Shown piece by piece: positions 7,216-15,201 of a stretch of DNA of 24,991 nt. How positions within the stretch are numbered: the stretch's first letter is position 1; every line of letters begins with the position of its first letter. Source of the stretch: Granulicella sp. (GTDB lineage: Bacteria; Acidobacteriota; Terriglobia; Terriglobales; Acidobacteriaceae); contig PKWK01000238.1 in NCBI GenBank assembly GCA_003133205.1, forward strand, positions 1,879 to 26,869. The letters run 5' to 3'. The notes beneath the pieces are model-generated. The model did no database searches and was not told the origin of the DNA. It saw only the letters and a program-made list of their open reading frames with translations. A program made the position numbers and the translations under genes.

Positions 7216-9222
7216 TTGAACCCCAGTTTGCGCCGCACCCTTCGCCGAACCGCAGTGTCGGCCCTCGTTCTTGTGCCGTTCCTGCTTGCCGGATGCCATC
7301 GCCATCGCAAGACCACTTCCGTACCCAATACCACCGATTACGCCGACAACATCCGCGCTGTCGTAGCGAAGCCGCAGCTCTCGATCCTGCGCTGGCCCAA
7401 TTACTCCGACTATCAGCCCGCCGTGACCACCTTCTACGACGACCGCAACTACGAGATCGCATGGCTGCGCGACCTCAAACCGACACCTGAAGCGACCGCC
7501 TTCATCCACGCCTTCCAGGACGCCGGCGCGAAGGGCCTCAACTCCGACGATTACGATGCCTGGCGCTGGCCTGCGCGCGTCCAGCGGATCGCCCAGATCG
7601 CCGCGGCTCACGACACCTCCGACTCCGCGCAGGACACCGTCGGCCAGTTCGACGCCGCCATGACCGTCTGCGTGATGCGCTACATCTCCGACCTGCGCAT
7701 CGGCCGTGTGAACCCGCAGCACTTCAACTTCGACATCAACGTCGCCGACAAAAAGTACGATCTCGCCGAGTTCGTCTCCGACAACGCTGTCGATGCGACC
7801 GCCGTTCCGGGACTCATTCGCAAGGTCGAGCCCGACTCCGATCAGTACCGCGCCACGGAAACCGCGCTGGCCCACTATCTCGATCTCGCCAAACTGCAGG
7901 CCGCAGCCGACGCGCCGCTCTTGCCTGAGGTGGCTAAGCCCGGCGTGTCCTCTGGCGGCTACTATCCCGCGACTGGCCAGTTGCTCGCTCGCCTCCAACT
8001 CGAAGGCGACGCTCCCGGCGACTACCCCTATCATGCGGCGCCTCTACCGCAACCCACCCAGGCACAGCCTCAGGTGCCGCCTGCAGCGCCGCGACTTGGA
8101 TCCAAGACCATCGCCCGAGCCAAGGGCCTTCTGCACCAGCGGTCGACCTCCCATGCCGCAAAGGCTGCTGGGCCCGCGCCGGACTCCGCCGTTCCGCCCG
8201 CCTTCAACCCGCCCGATCTTCCCTCAATCTACACGGCCGAGTTGTCCGATGCCGTCAAGCTCTACCAGCACCGGCATAGCCTCGTCGACGACGGCAAGCT
8301 GACGCCGGAGACGATCAAGAGCCTCAACGTGCCGCTCACTGAACGTGTGATCCAGCTTCAGGACTCGCTGGAGCGATGGCGTTGGCTGCCCAACCAGTAT
8401 GTCAACGCCGCGCTGATGGTCAACCTGCCAGAGTTCGTCCTGCGCGGCTACAACCCGCAGCACCAACTCGACTTCACCATGAAGGTCGTGGTCGGCAAGG
8501 TCGTGGGTGACCACGAAACGCCCGTCTTTGCCCACATGATGAAGTACCTCATCTTCCGCCCCTACTGGAACATTCCCCACGACATTGTGGAGAAGGAGCT
8601 AATGCCCCACATCCGCGCCAGCGGCGTCGGCTATCTCGCCAGCAAGAACTTCGAGGTGACCGACAGCAAGGGCAACGTGCTGACCAACTTCACCGCGAAG
8701 CAAATTCAGCACGGGGGACTCCAGGTCCGCGAAAAGCCAGGCCCCAAAAACTCGCTCGGCCTGGTCAAGTTCATGTTCCCGAATCAGTACGACATCTACC
8801 TCCACTCCACGCCGCAGCCGGAGTTGTTCAGCCGCACGCGCCGCGACTTCTCCCACGGCTGCATTCGCGTGCAGAAGCCCGAAGACCTCGCCGTCTGGGT
8901 GCTCGCCAATAGCAATACAGCCGCCCCCGCAGGTAAGGACTGGGACGCCGACACCATCCATGACGTAATGACAACTGGGCCCGATAATCACCAGGTCAAC
9001 CTCAAGACCCCCATCCCGATCGTCATCTTTTACGTCACCGCCATCGCCGCCGAGGACGGCCACACCCACTTCTTCGACGATCTCTACGGCTATGACCAGA
9101 AGCTGCAGCAGGTCGTCAGCAAAGGGCCGCCGTATCCCATCAAGCCTGACCCCGCCATGCCCATCGCCAAGCCAGGCGACACCGCCTCGATGCCTGTGTC
9201 CCGCGCCGGTTCCGGAGCGTAA
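7216..9222 (+). CDS. L,D-transpeptidase (YcbB/LdtD-like) lipoprotein
   Basis: The product has 668 residues from a TTG start supported by the ribosome site at 7201. A lipoprotein signal ends in LVPFLLAGC, with C27 the expected lipidated residue. Residues up to about 330 form a helical scaffold (YAVNFYDDRNYEIAWL-like opening; ADLRIGRVNPQHF-like block), interrupted by a Pro/Ala/Gln-rich linker. A peptidoglycan-binding repeat follows (SDAVKLYQHRHSLVDDGKL). The catalytic domain contains YDIYLHSTP and SHGCIRVQKPEDLA around residue 545; the cysteine of HGCIR is the nucleophile. Such enzymes make 3-3 crosslinks in peptidoglycan in the periplasm, resistant to most beta-lactams. The cysteine desulfurase gene starts 18 bases downstream, so the two may share a transcript, though no functional link is evident. 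Confidence 0.9.
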   Translation: MNPSLRRTLRRTAVSALVLVPFLLAGCHRHRKTTSVPNTTDYADNIRAVVAKPQLSILRWPNYSDYQPAVTTFYDDRNYEIAWLRDLKPTPEATAFIHAFQDAGAKGLNSDDYDAWRWPARVQRIAQIAAAHDTSDSAQDTVGQFDAAMTVCVMRYISDLRIGRVNPQHFNFDINVADKKYDLAEFVSDNAVDATAVPGLIRKVEPDSDQYRATETALAHYLDLAKLQAAADAPLLPEVAKPGVSSGGYYPATGQLLARLQLEGDAPGDYPYHAAPLPQPTQAQPQVPPAAPRLGSKTIARAKGLLHQRSTSHAAKAAGPAPDSAVPPAFNPPDLPSIYTAELSDAVKLYQHRHSLVDDGKLTPETIKSLNVPLTERVIQLQDSLERWRWLPNQYVNAALMVNLPEFVLRGYNPQHQLDFTMKVVVGKVVGDHETPVFAHMMKYLIFRPYWNIPHDIVEKELMPHIRASGVGYLASKNFEVTDSKGNVLTNFTAKQIQHGGLQVREKPGPKNSLGLVKFMFPNQYDIYLHSTPQPELFSRTRRDFSHGCIRVQKPEDLAVWVLANSNTAAPAGKDWDADTIHDVMTTGPDNHQVNLKTPIPIVIFYVTAIAAEDGHTHFFDDLYGYDQKLQQVVSKGPPYPIKPDPAMPIAKPGDTASMPVSRAGSGA

Positions 9223-9240
9223 CAGCGTAAACTTGAGGTA

Positions 9241-10410
9241 ATGCGCCGCATCTACATGGACGCGAACGCCACGACGCCTGTGCTTCCGGAGGTGCTGGAC
9301 GCGATGCGCCCGTTCTGGTCGGAGGAGTTCGGCAATGCCAGCTCCATCCACCAGCGAGGCCAGCACGCACGTGCCGCCGTAGATCGAGCGCGCGAGTCGG
9401 TTGCTGGGCTGCTCGGTTGCCGAGCCGCCGAGATTGTCTTTACCTCGGGTGGTACGGAAAGCGACAACATGGCGCTGTTCGGCGTCCTGTCGCCGGGCGA
9501 TCACCTGATCACCACCAGCGTCGAGCACCACGCGGTGCTGCATGCTGCGCAGGAATTGGAAGCCCGCGGCGTCGACGTTACATTTCTGCCGTGTACGCCG
9601 CAAGGATTGATCGACGTGGCTGCGCTTCAGGCTACGCTGCGACCCAACACGAAACTGGTGAGCGTGATGCTCGCCAACAACGAGACCGGCGTGATTCTGC
9701 CGGTGCGCGAGTTGGCGGAAGTGGCGCATGCGGCGGGCGCGCTGTTTCACACGGACGCGATCCAGGCAGCGGGCAAGCTGCCGCTGGATGTGAAGGCGCT
9801 GGGGTGCGATCTGCTGAGCATCTCGGGGCACAAGATGTACGCGCCGCAGGGGACGGGTGCGTTGTTCGTGCGGCGCAACGTGCGGCTCAGGTCGATGTTC
9901 TTCGGCGGCCTGCACGAGCGCGGGCGGCGTCCCGGTACCGAGAACGTCGCTGGGATTGTTGGGCTGGGCAAGGCGGCGGAGATGGCACGGACATGGCTGT
10001 CGGAGAATGGTTCCCAAGCGCTTGCCGCGCTGCGCGATCGCCTGGAGCAAGGGATTCTTGCGGCGATCGACGAGACCGGCGTCAACGGCGGCGGAGCAGC
10101 GCGCGTGGCCAACACCAGCAACCTCTACTTCGACCACGTGGAGGCAGAGGCGCTGGTGATTGCGCTCGATCTCAAGGCGCTCGCGGTGTCGGGCGGGTCA
10201 GCGTGCCAGTCGGGCGCGACCGAGCCCTCGCATGTGCTCACGGCGATGGGGCTGAGCGAGGCGCGCGCGCGAGCCAGTGTGCGCTTCTCACTGAGCCGGC
10301 TAAGTACTGAGGCCGAAGTGGATGCTGTGGTGGAGATGCTGCCTGCGGCGGTCGCTCGGCTGCGTGAGCTGGCGCCGAAGAAGCAGCAAGTCAGCGCGTT
10401 AGCAAGTTAG
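9241..10410 (+). CDS. Cysteine desulfurase (NifS/IscS family)
   Basis: This 389-residue PLP enzyme takes sulfur from L-cysteine for iron-sulfur clusters or tRNA thiolation. The family start RRIYMDANATTPV is present. The cofactor-binding lysine is K198 in SISGHKMYAPQGTG, and the persulfide cysteine is C322 in SGGSACQSGATEPSHVL. NNETG (146-150) and RRPGTENVAG are also typical. The short Cys loop and RPGTEN resemble the NifS-like branch more than E. coli IscS, so no symbol is assigned. No iscU, iscR or mnmA partner is next to it. It starts 18 bases after the L,D-transpeptidase stop. Its last codons are part of the left arm of an 11-bp inverted repeat that separates it from the convergent transporter gene. 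Confidence 0.93.
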   Translation: MRRIYMDANATTPVLPEVLDAMRPFWSEEFGNASSIHQRGQHARAAVDRARESVAGLLGCRAAEIVFTSGGTESDNMALFGVLSPGDHLITTSVEHHAVLHAAQELEARGVDVTFLPCTPQGLIDVAALQATLRPNTKLVSVMLANNETGVILPVRELAEVAHAAGALFHTDAIQAAGKLPLDVKALGCDLLSISGHKMYAPQGTGALFVRRNVRLRSMFFGGLHERGRRPGTENVAGIVGLGKAAEMARTWLSENGSQALAALRDRLEQGILAAIDETGVNGGGAARVANTSNLYFDHVEAEALVIALDLKALAVSGGSACQSGATEPSHVLTAMGLSEARARASVRFSLSRLSTEAEVDAVVEMLPAAVARLRELAPKKQQVSALAS

Positions 10411-10445
10411 CCTTCAACAGCGCCACGCTGACTCGCTAACTTGCT
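10401..10445. terminator. Putative bidirectional terminator between convergent genes
   Basis: AGCAAGTTAGC (10401-10411) and GCTAACTTGCT (10435-10445) are perfect 11-base inverted arms. Inside the loop is a second hairpin, CAGCG-CCA-CGCTG (10418-10430). The left arm includes the stop codon of the desulfurase gene, and the right arm ends two bases before the stop codon of the convergent transporter gene. It lacks a clear T-run on either strand, so it may terminate weakly or stabilise RNA 3' ends. Confidence 0.65.
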
Positions 10446-10446
10446 C

Positions 10447-12318
10447 CTACAAATACCAGGGAATATTGACCACGATAATGCGCTGTTTTCCCTTGAGCAG
10501 TAGTAGCACCTTGAGCAGTTGGACACGCTGGTTGTGGAGCAGGTACTCCCACCAGTGGCGGACAACGAGTTCGGGGAGAAGCACGGTGATCTTACGGTCC
10601 GGGTTCTGGCTTTCGATCTCGAGGATGTAGTCCATGAGCGGCGAAATGACGAGACGGAAACTGGAATGCAGACTAATGAGTTCCGGCTCGGGAATGCCTT
10701 TGTCGCGAATGGGCTTCAGGACGTTTTCTTCCCAGATGTCGACCAGCGATTGCTCACCGTCGGCGCCTTCGACATTGACGACCCTTATCTCTTTGGAGAG
10801 CAGCATTCCGAAGCGCATCGCTTTCTCGGTCATGCGATCCCATCGGGCCATGGGGATGACCACAAGCGGCTCCTGCATGTTGCTCAGGTTGAGCGGGGAC
10901 ATCTCGACTACGTCGCCTTTGACCCGTGTGTAGTGCTGCTTGACTACGACCATGAGCACGATCAGCGTGGGAATCAGCAATGCTGTGACCCATGCGCCCG
11001 AGGTGAACTTGGCGACCAGCACGATGATGGTCGTGATGCCGGTTGCGATCGCGCCGGTACCATTGACAAACATGTGCCAATGCCGGCCCTTGTGTTCGCC
11101 CTGATGCTTCTTCCAGTGCATGACCATGCCGGCCTGGGAGAGCGTAAAGGCGAGGAAGGCACCGATGGCGTAGAGCGATATGAGCCAATCGGTACGCCCT
11201 TTGAACATGATCAGAAGGATTGCCGTGAGTGCGGTGAGGGCGTAGATCCCCGCTGAGAAAAGCAGCCGCCGTCCACGCAGGACGAAAACGTGCGGAAGAT
11301 AGTCATTTAGGGCGATGGCGCGCGTAAGGCGGGGAAAGTCGGCGAAGGCGGTATTGGCACTGAGGCAGAGGGCGAGAAAGACGGACCACATGGTGATGTG
11401 GAAGAACCAGCCTCGTCCAAAGACGGCCATGACGATCAGGCTAAGCAAACTCTGGTAGTGAGGGTTCGTCGGGTCCATTGCCATAATCTGGTACTTCTTT
11501 GCCAGCCAGGCGATGCCGAAGAGGAGAATGATCAGAATGCCAATGATGACCGTGAGCGTGCGCTGGGCTTGCTTTGCCCTCGGCTCGCGGAAGGCCATGA
11601 CGCCATTTGAGACGGCTTCAACGCCGGTCATCGCGGCGCATCCGTTGGAGAAGGCTTTCAGCAGAAGCCATAGGGTCAGGTAACCCATCGTCGCGGAGAG
11701 CGGATGCGGCATGTCTGCGAGCGGAGCTGGATGACCGCCTGACGCGAAGACATGGAAGGTGCCGACGCCGATAGAGATCAGCAGGGTTCCCACAAACAGA
11801 AATGTGGGGATGATGAACGCGGCGCCGGTGTCCTTGACTCCGCGCATATTGACCAGCGCAAGCGCCCCGAGGATGACCAGGCAGAGCATCAGACGGTGCG
11901 GCAGCAGCCATTGCTGGTCGGAGACGACGGCTTCGACGCCGGCCGAGATGCCGACCGCGGCGGTGAGGATATAGTCGACCATCAGGGCGGCGGCGGCGAG
12001 CAGGCCGGGGCTGGTGCCGAGGTTCTCGGTTGCGACGGTGTAGGAGCCGCCGCCTCCGGGATACGCCGCGATGGTCTGGCGGTAGCTGAAGTAAACGATG
12101 ACCAGCAGGATGAGAATCGCCGAGATAATGGGGACGATGTAGTGGATGCCCATTAAGCCGAGCGGAATCAGCAGGGAGAGCGCGGTCTCGGGTCCGTATG
12201 CAGCAGAAGTCAGGGCATCGAGGCCGAAGATGGGAATCCCGCCGGCCACGCCAATATGCTCGGCGCGCTCTTCACTTGTGGCCAAGGGTCTGCCAAGCAG
12301 GGAATCAATAAATGACAT
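10447..12318 (-). CDS. KimA-like potassium transporter (APC superfamily)
   Basis: This is a 623-residue membrane protein. Its N-terminal two thirds has about 12 hydrophobic segments. It starts FIDSLLGRPL and has the conserved DALTSAAYGPETAL, YRQTIAAYPGGGGSYTVATENLG, MVDYILTAAVGISAGVEA and KAFSNGCAAMTGVEAVSNGVMAF. These match the KimA (YdaO) group of B. subtilis, proton-coupled K+ importers of the amino acid-permease superfamily. The C-terminal region from about residue 465 (PLVVIPMARWDRMTEKAM, SLHSSFRLVISPLMDYI) corresponds to the cytosolic domain which in B. subtilis is targeted by c-di-AMP. Annotation as a generic amino acid permease is the alternative. The ATG at 12318 has only a weak ribosome site (TAGAG). 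Its leader contains no c-di-AMP riboswitch that I can recognise. Confidence 0.85.
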   Translation of the reverse strand: MSFIDSLLGRPLATSEERAEHIGVAGGIPIFGLDALTSAAYGPETALSLLIPLGLMGIHYIVPIISAILILLVIVYFSYRQTIAAYPGGGGSYTVATENLGTSPGLLAAAALMVDYILTAAVGISAGVEAVVSDQQWLLPHRLMLCLVILGALALVNMRGVKDTGAAFIIPTFLFVGTLLISIGVGTFHVFASGGHPAPLADMPHPLSATMGYLTLWLLLKAFSNGCAAMTGVEAVSNGVMAFREPRAKQAQRTLTVIIGILIILLFGIAWLAKKYQIMAMDPTNPHYQSLLSLIVMAVFGRGWFFHITMWSVFLALCLSANTAFADFPRLTRAIALNDYLPHVFVLRGRRLLFSAGIYALTALTAILLIMFKGRTDWLISLYAIGAFLAFTLSQAGMVMHWKKHQGEHKGRHWHMFVNGTGAIATGITTIIVLVAKFTSGAWVTALLIPTLIVLMVVVKQHYTRVKGDVVEMSPLNLSNMQEPLVVIPMARWDRMTEKAMRFGMLLSKEIRVVNVEGADGEQSLVDIWEENVLKPIRDKGIPEPELISLHSSFRLVISPLMDYILEIESQNPDRKITVLLPELVVRHWWEYLLHNQRVQLLKVLLLLKGKQRIIVVNIPWYL

Positions 12319-12573
12319 CGAACTCTAATAGTAAATAATAAGTTGTCCTAGGGCCAACGATAAATTGCCGCCGCGCCGCGTTGGCCGGCGCCGAATCCGC
12401 CGGAAATGCCACAATTCTTCCGCGAGAGAGAGTCGCTGCTGTTCGCTGTCTCCTTCCGCGCGACTGCGCAGGTCGCCGGGGTAACGACTGGAACTTAACC
12501 TTGCAGGCGGAAACTCCATCTCTGCTTCCTGCATCTCACTTCAGGAACAAATTTCTACTCATTCGGAGACGAA
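12319..12573. other. Divergent intergenic region, transporter and ferritin-like genes
   Basis: No gene is seen. The 40 bases next to the transporter start are AT-rich (TATTATTTACTATTAG on the minus strand) and probably include its promoter, but no clean -35/-10 pair is visible. On the plus strand, GGAG at 12565-12568 serves the ferritin-like gene. The middle is GC-rich with no recognisable riboswitch or operator. Confidence 0.4.
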
Positions 12574-13053
12574 ATGCCGACCAAAAACGCAACCCAGACC
12601 ACTGCCTCCATCACTCGTAAGAAACTTGTCGATCTCCTGAACGAAGATCTGGCGCGCGAGTTCCAGGCGATCATCGCCTATGTCAACTACTCGCAGGTAC
12701 TTAAGGGCGCGGCTTATATGAACATCGCCGCTGAACTCGCCGTCCATGCGGGCGAGGAGTTGGCTCACGCCATCATCCTCTCCAACCAGATCGACTATCT
12801 CGGCGGCATGCCCACCACGGTTTCCAAGCCGGTCAAGACCTCGGAGAAGGCTGAGGAGATGCTGCGTTTCGATCTCGACAACGAGAACGAGACCATCCGC
12901 AACTACCGCCGCCGGGTGAAACAGTGCGACGAACTCGGGGAGTATGCTACCGCGGAACACATCCGGGAGATTCTGATGCAGGAGCAGGACCACCAGATCG
13001 CACTGGCTACCGCCTTGGGGATCGACGTCCCGGACGTAGGCATCGCCGATTAG
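12574..13053 (+). CDS. Ferritin-like/bacterioferritin-type iron protein
   Basis: The protein has 159 residues and a predicted four-helix bundle. Candidate di-iron ligands fall in the expected helices: E24 and E29 in NEDLAREFQAIIAY, E61 in HAGEELAHA, then the glutamates of NENETIRNYRRRV and QEQDHQIAL. This is the pattern of ferritin-like and bacterioferritin proteins that store iron or detoxify it. The 159-residue length suits the group. No haem-binding methionine can be confirmed by eye, so the subtype is open and a Dps-like protein is possible. The start is good: GGAG (12565-12568) five bases before the ATG. There is no signal peptide, so it is cytoplasmic. A cysteine desulfurase and cytochromes lie in the same neighbourhood, but not in an operon with it. 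Confidence 0.85.
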   Translation: MPTKNATQTTASITRKKLVDLLNEDLAREFQAIIAYVNYSQVLKGAAYMNIAAELAVHAGEELAHAIILSNQIDYLGGMPTTVSKPVKTSEKAEEMLRFDLDNENETIRNYRRRVKQCDELGEYATAEHIREILMQEQDHQIALATALGIDVPDVGIAD

Positions 13054-13069
13054 TTGCGCGGTCGGGCCA

Positions 13070-13140
13070 GGGGCCGGTGGGCCCCCGCGCCGCGTCTCCC
13101 TTGAGACTTTCGAATCCGGGAGCCACGCTCGGCGGCTCCT
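13070..13140 (+). terminator. GC-rich hairpins after the ferritin-like gene
   Basis: GGGGCC-GGTG-GGCCCC (13070-13085) is a perfect six-base-pair hairpin 16 bases after the stop. A second hairpin (13119-13139) has arms GGAGCC and GGCTCC around nine bases. Neither is followed by a T-run, so factor-independent termination is plausible but not shown. They may separate the ferritin-like gene from the cytochrome gene. Confidence 0.45.
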
Positions 13141-13216
13141 GACTTGACAGCCGCGCGAGACCTCCGTAGACCTTGAGGTGAGGCCCATTCTCACTTCCAT
13201 CGAGGCACCGGACAAA

Positions 13217-13732
13217 ATGAATCGACTTCTACGTAGCTGCGTGCCCGTGCTCTGCGCGGGTCTGATCTCCATCCTCTCGGCGGCCGCGCAGAGTGCACCC
13301 GCGACCGCACCTGCCGTCGCGCCGCCTCCGCCCGGTGCTCGCACCCCTTACAAACCGCAAAACCTCAAGGTCCTTCCCGAGGACACCGACCTCCGCAAGG
13401 TCATGCGCCAGTTCGCCGGCGATCTTGGCGTCGAGTGCGAATTCTGTCACACCGCCCCGGACCCGGTCACCCACCGCGCTGATCGCGCCTCCGACGCCAA
13501 TCCGGTGAAGGAGACTGCGCGGTTCATGATCCAGCTAACCGACGATCTGAACACCAAGTACCTTGCGGAGATGCCGAACCGCCGCTATGCCGATCCCATC
13601 ACCTGTGGCACCTGTCATCGTGGCGAGAAGCATCCTTCCATCTTCGTCCCACCGCCGCGGCAAGAGGGCAACCGCCCGCCCGGAGCACCTCCGGCGGGAG
13701 GGCCTCCAGCCGCAGCGCCTCCAGCGAGCTAG
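13217..13732 (+). CDS. Two-haem reaction-centre-type cytochrome c, exported
   Basis: The product has 171 residues. The Met at 13217 is chosen because it starts a signal peptide (MNRLLRSCVPVLCAGLISIL, with a likely cut after AAAQS). The mature part has a proline-rich lead and then the family core: LPEDTDLRKVMRQFAGDLG, C74-E-F-C77-H78, and a second haem site C130-G-T-C133-H134. The spacing and surrounding residues (KETARFMIQLTDDLNTKYL) match the cytochrome subunit family of photosynthetic reaction centres, which is widespread as small exported proteins in non-phototrophic acidobacteria. It probably carries electrons in the periplasm; the partner is unknown. The C-terminus is a Pro/Ala/Gly tail. 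The gene ends seven bases from the convergent gene. Confidence 0.87.
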   Translation: MNRLLRSCVPVLCAGLISILSAAAQSAPATAPAVAPPPPGARTPYKPQNLKVLPEDTDLRKVMRQFAGDLGVECEFCHTAPDPVTHRADRASDANPVKETARFMIQLTDDLNTKYLAEMPNRRYADPITCGTCHRGEKHPSIFVPPPRQEGNRPPGAPPAGGPPAAAPPAS

Positions 13733-13739
13733 GGCGCCG

Positions 13740-15131
13740 CTACTGGGTTGAGCCGGTGATGAAGGTCTGGTCGGCCCGCGCGCCGATTACGCGATAGAGC
13801 GCGAACTGCCGCGAGTTTTGCGCGCGCAGTTCGAACAGCAGGCTGGCGCGGTTGGACGCCTCTGCGTCGACCGCGTCCACCAGTCGCATCCTTGGAGTGC
13901 GATCCAGATGCATCGCGTCGGTCACACTCTTGAGCGCGATCTCCGGTTCGCCCTGCATGTTGACCTGCGCGACCAGCGTGACGAATCGCAACGCCGGACC
14001 GAGGCCGTCCGTGTGCGCGGAATAGACGTAGGTTGCCGCGCCACCATAACTCAGCATGTAGCCGGTCAGCTTCTCATCGAGCAGTTGCTCGGGCGGCGGC
14101 GGAGGCGTCTCCTTGGCCACGCCGCGGCGGAGCTTGCTGCCGGGTCTGTGCGGGTCCGGCGCAGGAGGAGGAGTTGGGGGCGGAGCAACCGCGCTGGCGG
14201 CCTCGTAGGTGGCGAGTTGCGCGCGCGCGGCTGTCTGCATCTTGGCGAGAATGGCCTGATGCTCGTCTTCATCGTCCCAGGCCCGCGAAAAATCGTGAGG
14301 CGGGTGATCGGCAGCATCCGACACCGCGGCCATCTGGTGGAGATCCTGGTCTCCGGGCAGCCCTGAGAGTTTTGGGAGGTCCACCTCGTTGAGCGCACTC
14401 GTCGGCTTTCCGCGGTGTAGCAGCGGCCGATTCGGGTCGTCGTTCAGCGAGCTTGCAACCGCAGAGACGCTGGCGGAATCGCCTTTTGCAGCGCTCGCCT
14501 GTTGTTCGGGAGAGCGGCGCCGCAGGGTGGGCCGGTCGGGGTCGTCCGCGGGCGTGTCACCGGTGCTGCCGGAGCCGGGCGCCGCTGATCTTGACGAGAA
14601 GTGCGGCTTGTCCGGGTCGCCATCGACGGCGTTGATGGCGGAGAGCGTCTTGGATGGCTTCAGCGTCGACTTCTTCGGCGGGGCTGGCGGGACGAACTTG
14701 CCGTAGCCGAACCATCCATCGTCCCAGGCGGTAGTCGTCTCGGCGGCGACCATGTGACGCGAGTAAACCAGGTCGAGCGTACCGAGCGCTATTCCGGACT
14801 TTTGCAACTCGTAAACATTGCCCGAAAGGAGAGCAAACGGAACAGGCCTCGCCAGGTAGACTGCGGCGTCCCGTAACTTGCCATCGATGAAGAGGGAGAC
14901 CGGGATGAGGCGGCTGGCGGCAGGCTTTGCCATGTCGCCCGTCCACTCGTAGACGCCGACCGAGCGGACCACATTCTCGGGCTTGGCGACCTTGTGGGTC
15001 TGGGCGCCGATTGGGGCGCAGAGCGGGCCAATCGTAGACGCGGCGATCACCAGCGCGCCGACAACTCTGGCGACGGGCCGCAATCCACGCTCGCTCCGTT
15101 CTGGGCTCATGCTGTGCTTAGACGCGATCAA
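13740..15131 (-). CDS. Exported protein with DPDRP-type repeats, unknown function
   Basis: This is a 463-residue protein with no named family. A signal peptide spans about residues 15-44 (RPVARVVGALVIAASTIG, likely cut near IGAQ). The N-terminal domain (about 50-150) is ordered-looking (VYEWTGDMAKPAASRLIPVS, then LFIDGKLRDAAVYLARPVPFAL). The middle is disordered and has three spaced motifs of the form DxPxxPxxxR: GDPDKPHFSSR, DDPDRPTLRRR and DDPNRPLLHRG. A C-terminal domain (about 355-460) looks beta-rich. The start is a TTG at 15131, supported by AGGAG four bases upstream (15136-15140); an ATG at 15110 has no ribosome site. It is likely periplasmic. It converges on the cytochrome and diverges from the ABC ATPase gene, so it is probably a lone unit. 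Confidence 0.75.
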   Translation of the reverse strand: MIASKHSMSPERSERGLRPVARVVGALVIAASTIGPLCAPIGAQTHKVAKPENVVRSVGVYEWTGDMAKPAASRLIPVSLFIDGKLRDAAVYLARPVPFALLSGNVYELQKSGIALGTLDLVYSRHMVAAETTTAWDDGWFGYGKFVPPAPPKKSTLKPSKTLSAINAVDGDPDKPHFSSRSAAPGSGSTGDTPADDPDRPTLRRRSPEQQASAAKGDSASVSAVASSLNDDPNRPLLHRGKPTSALNEVDLPKLSGLPGDQDLHQMAAVSDAADHPPHDFSRAWDDEDEHQAILAKMQTAARAQLATYEAASAVAPPPTPPPAPDPHRPGSKLRRGVAKETPPPPPEQLLDEKLTGYMLSYGGAATYVYSAHTDGLGPALRFVTLVAQVNMQGEPEIALKSVTDAMHLDRTPRMRLVDAVDAEASNRASLLFELRAQNSRQFALYRVIGARADQTFITGSTQ

Positions 15132-15135
15132 GGTG

Positions 15136-15140
15136 CTCCT
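15136..15140 (-). promoter_or_regulatory. Ribosome binding site favouring a TTG start
   Basis: AGGAG on the minus strand stands four bases before the TTG at 15131. The next in-frame ATG at 15110 has no comparable site. Confidence 0.5.
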
Positions 15141-15201
15141 CGTTTCACTTCAGAGTATCTCCGGCCACTGCAAACTGGGAAACTGCTCTAACATCTACCT
15201 C

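Noticed and set aside
8599..10137. 512-residue minus-strand open frame across the transpeptidase and desulfurase genes
   Set aside because: It lies opposite two confidently identified genes and its composition (Arg, His, Gln, Val-rich) suggests a shadow frame.
12319..12573. c-di-AMP (ydaO) riboswitch upstream of the KimA-like gene
   Set aside because: I could not find the conserved core segments of the riboswitch on the minus strand of this leader, although isolated words such as GGCGG occur. Not reported as a feature.
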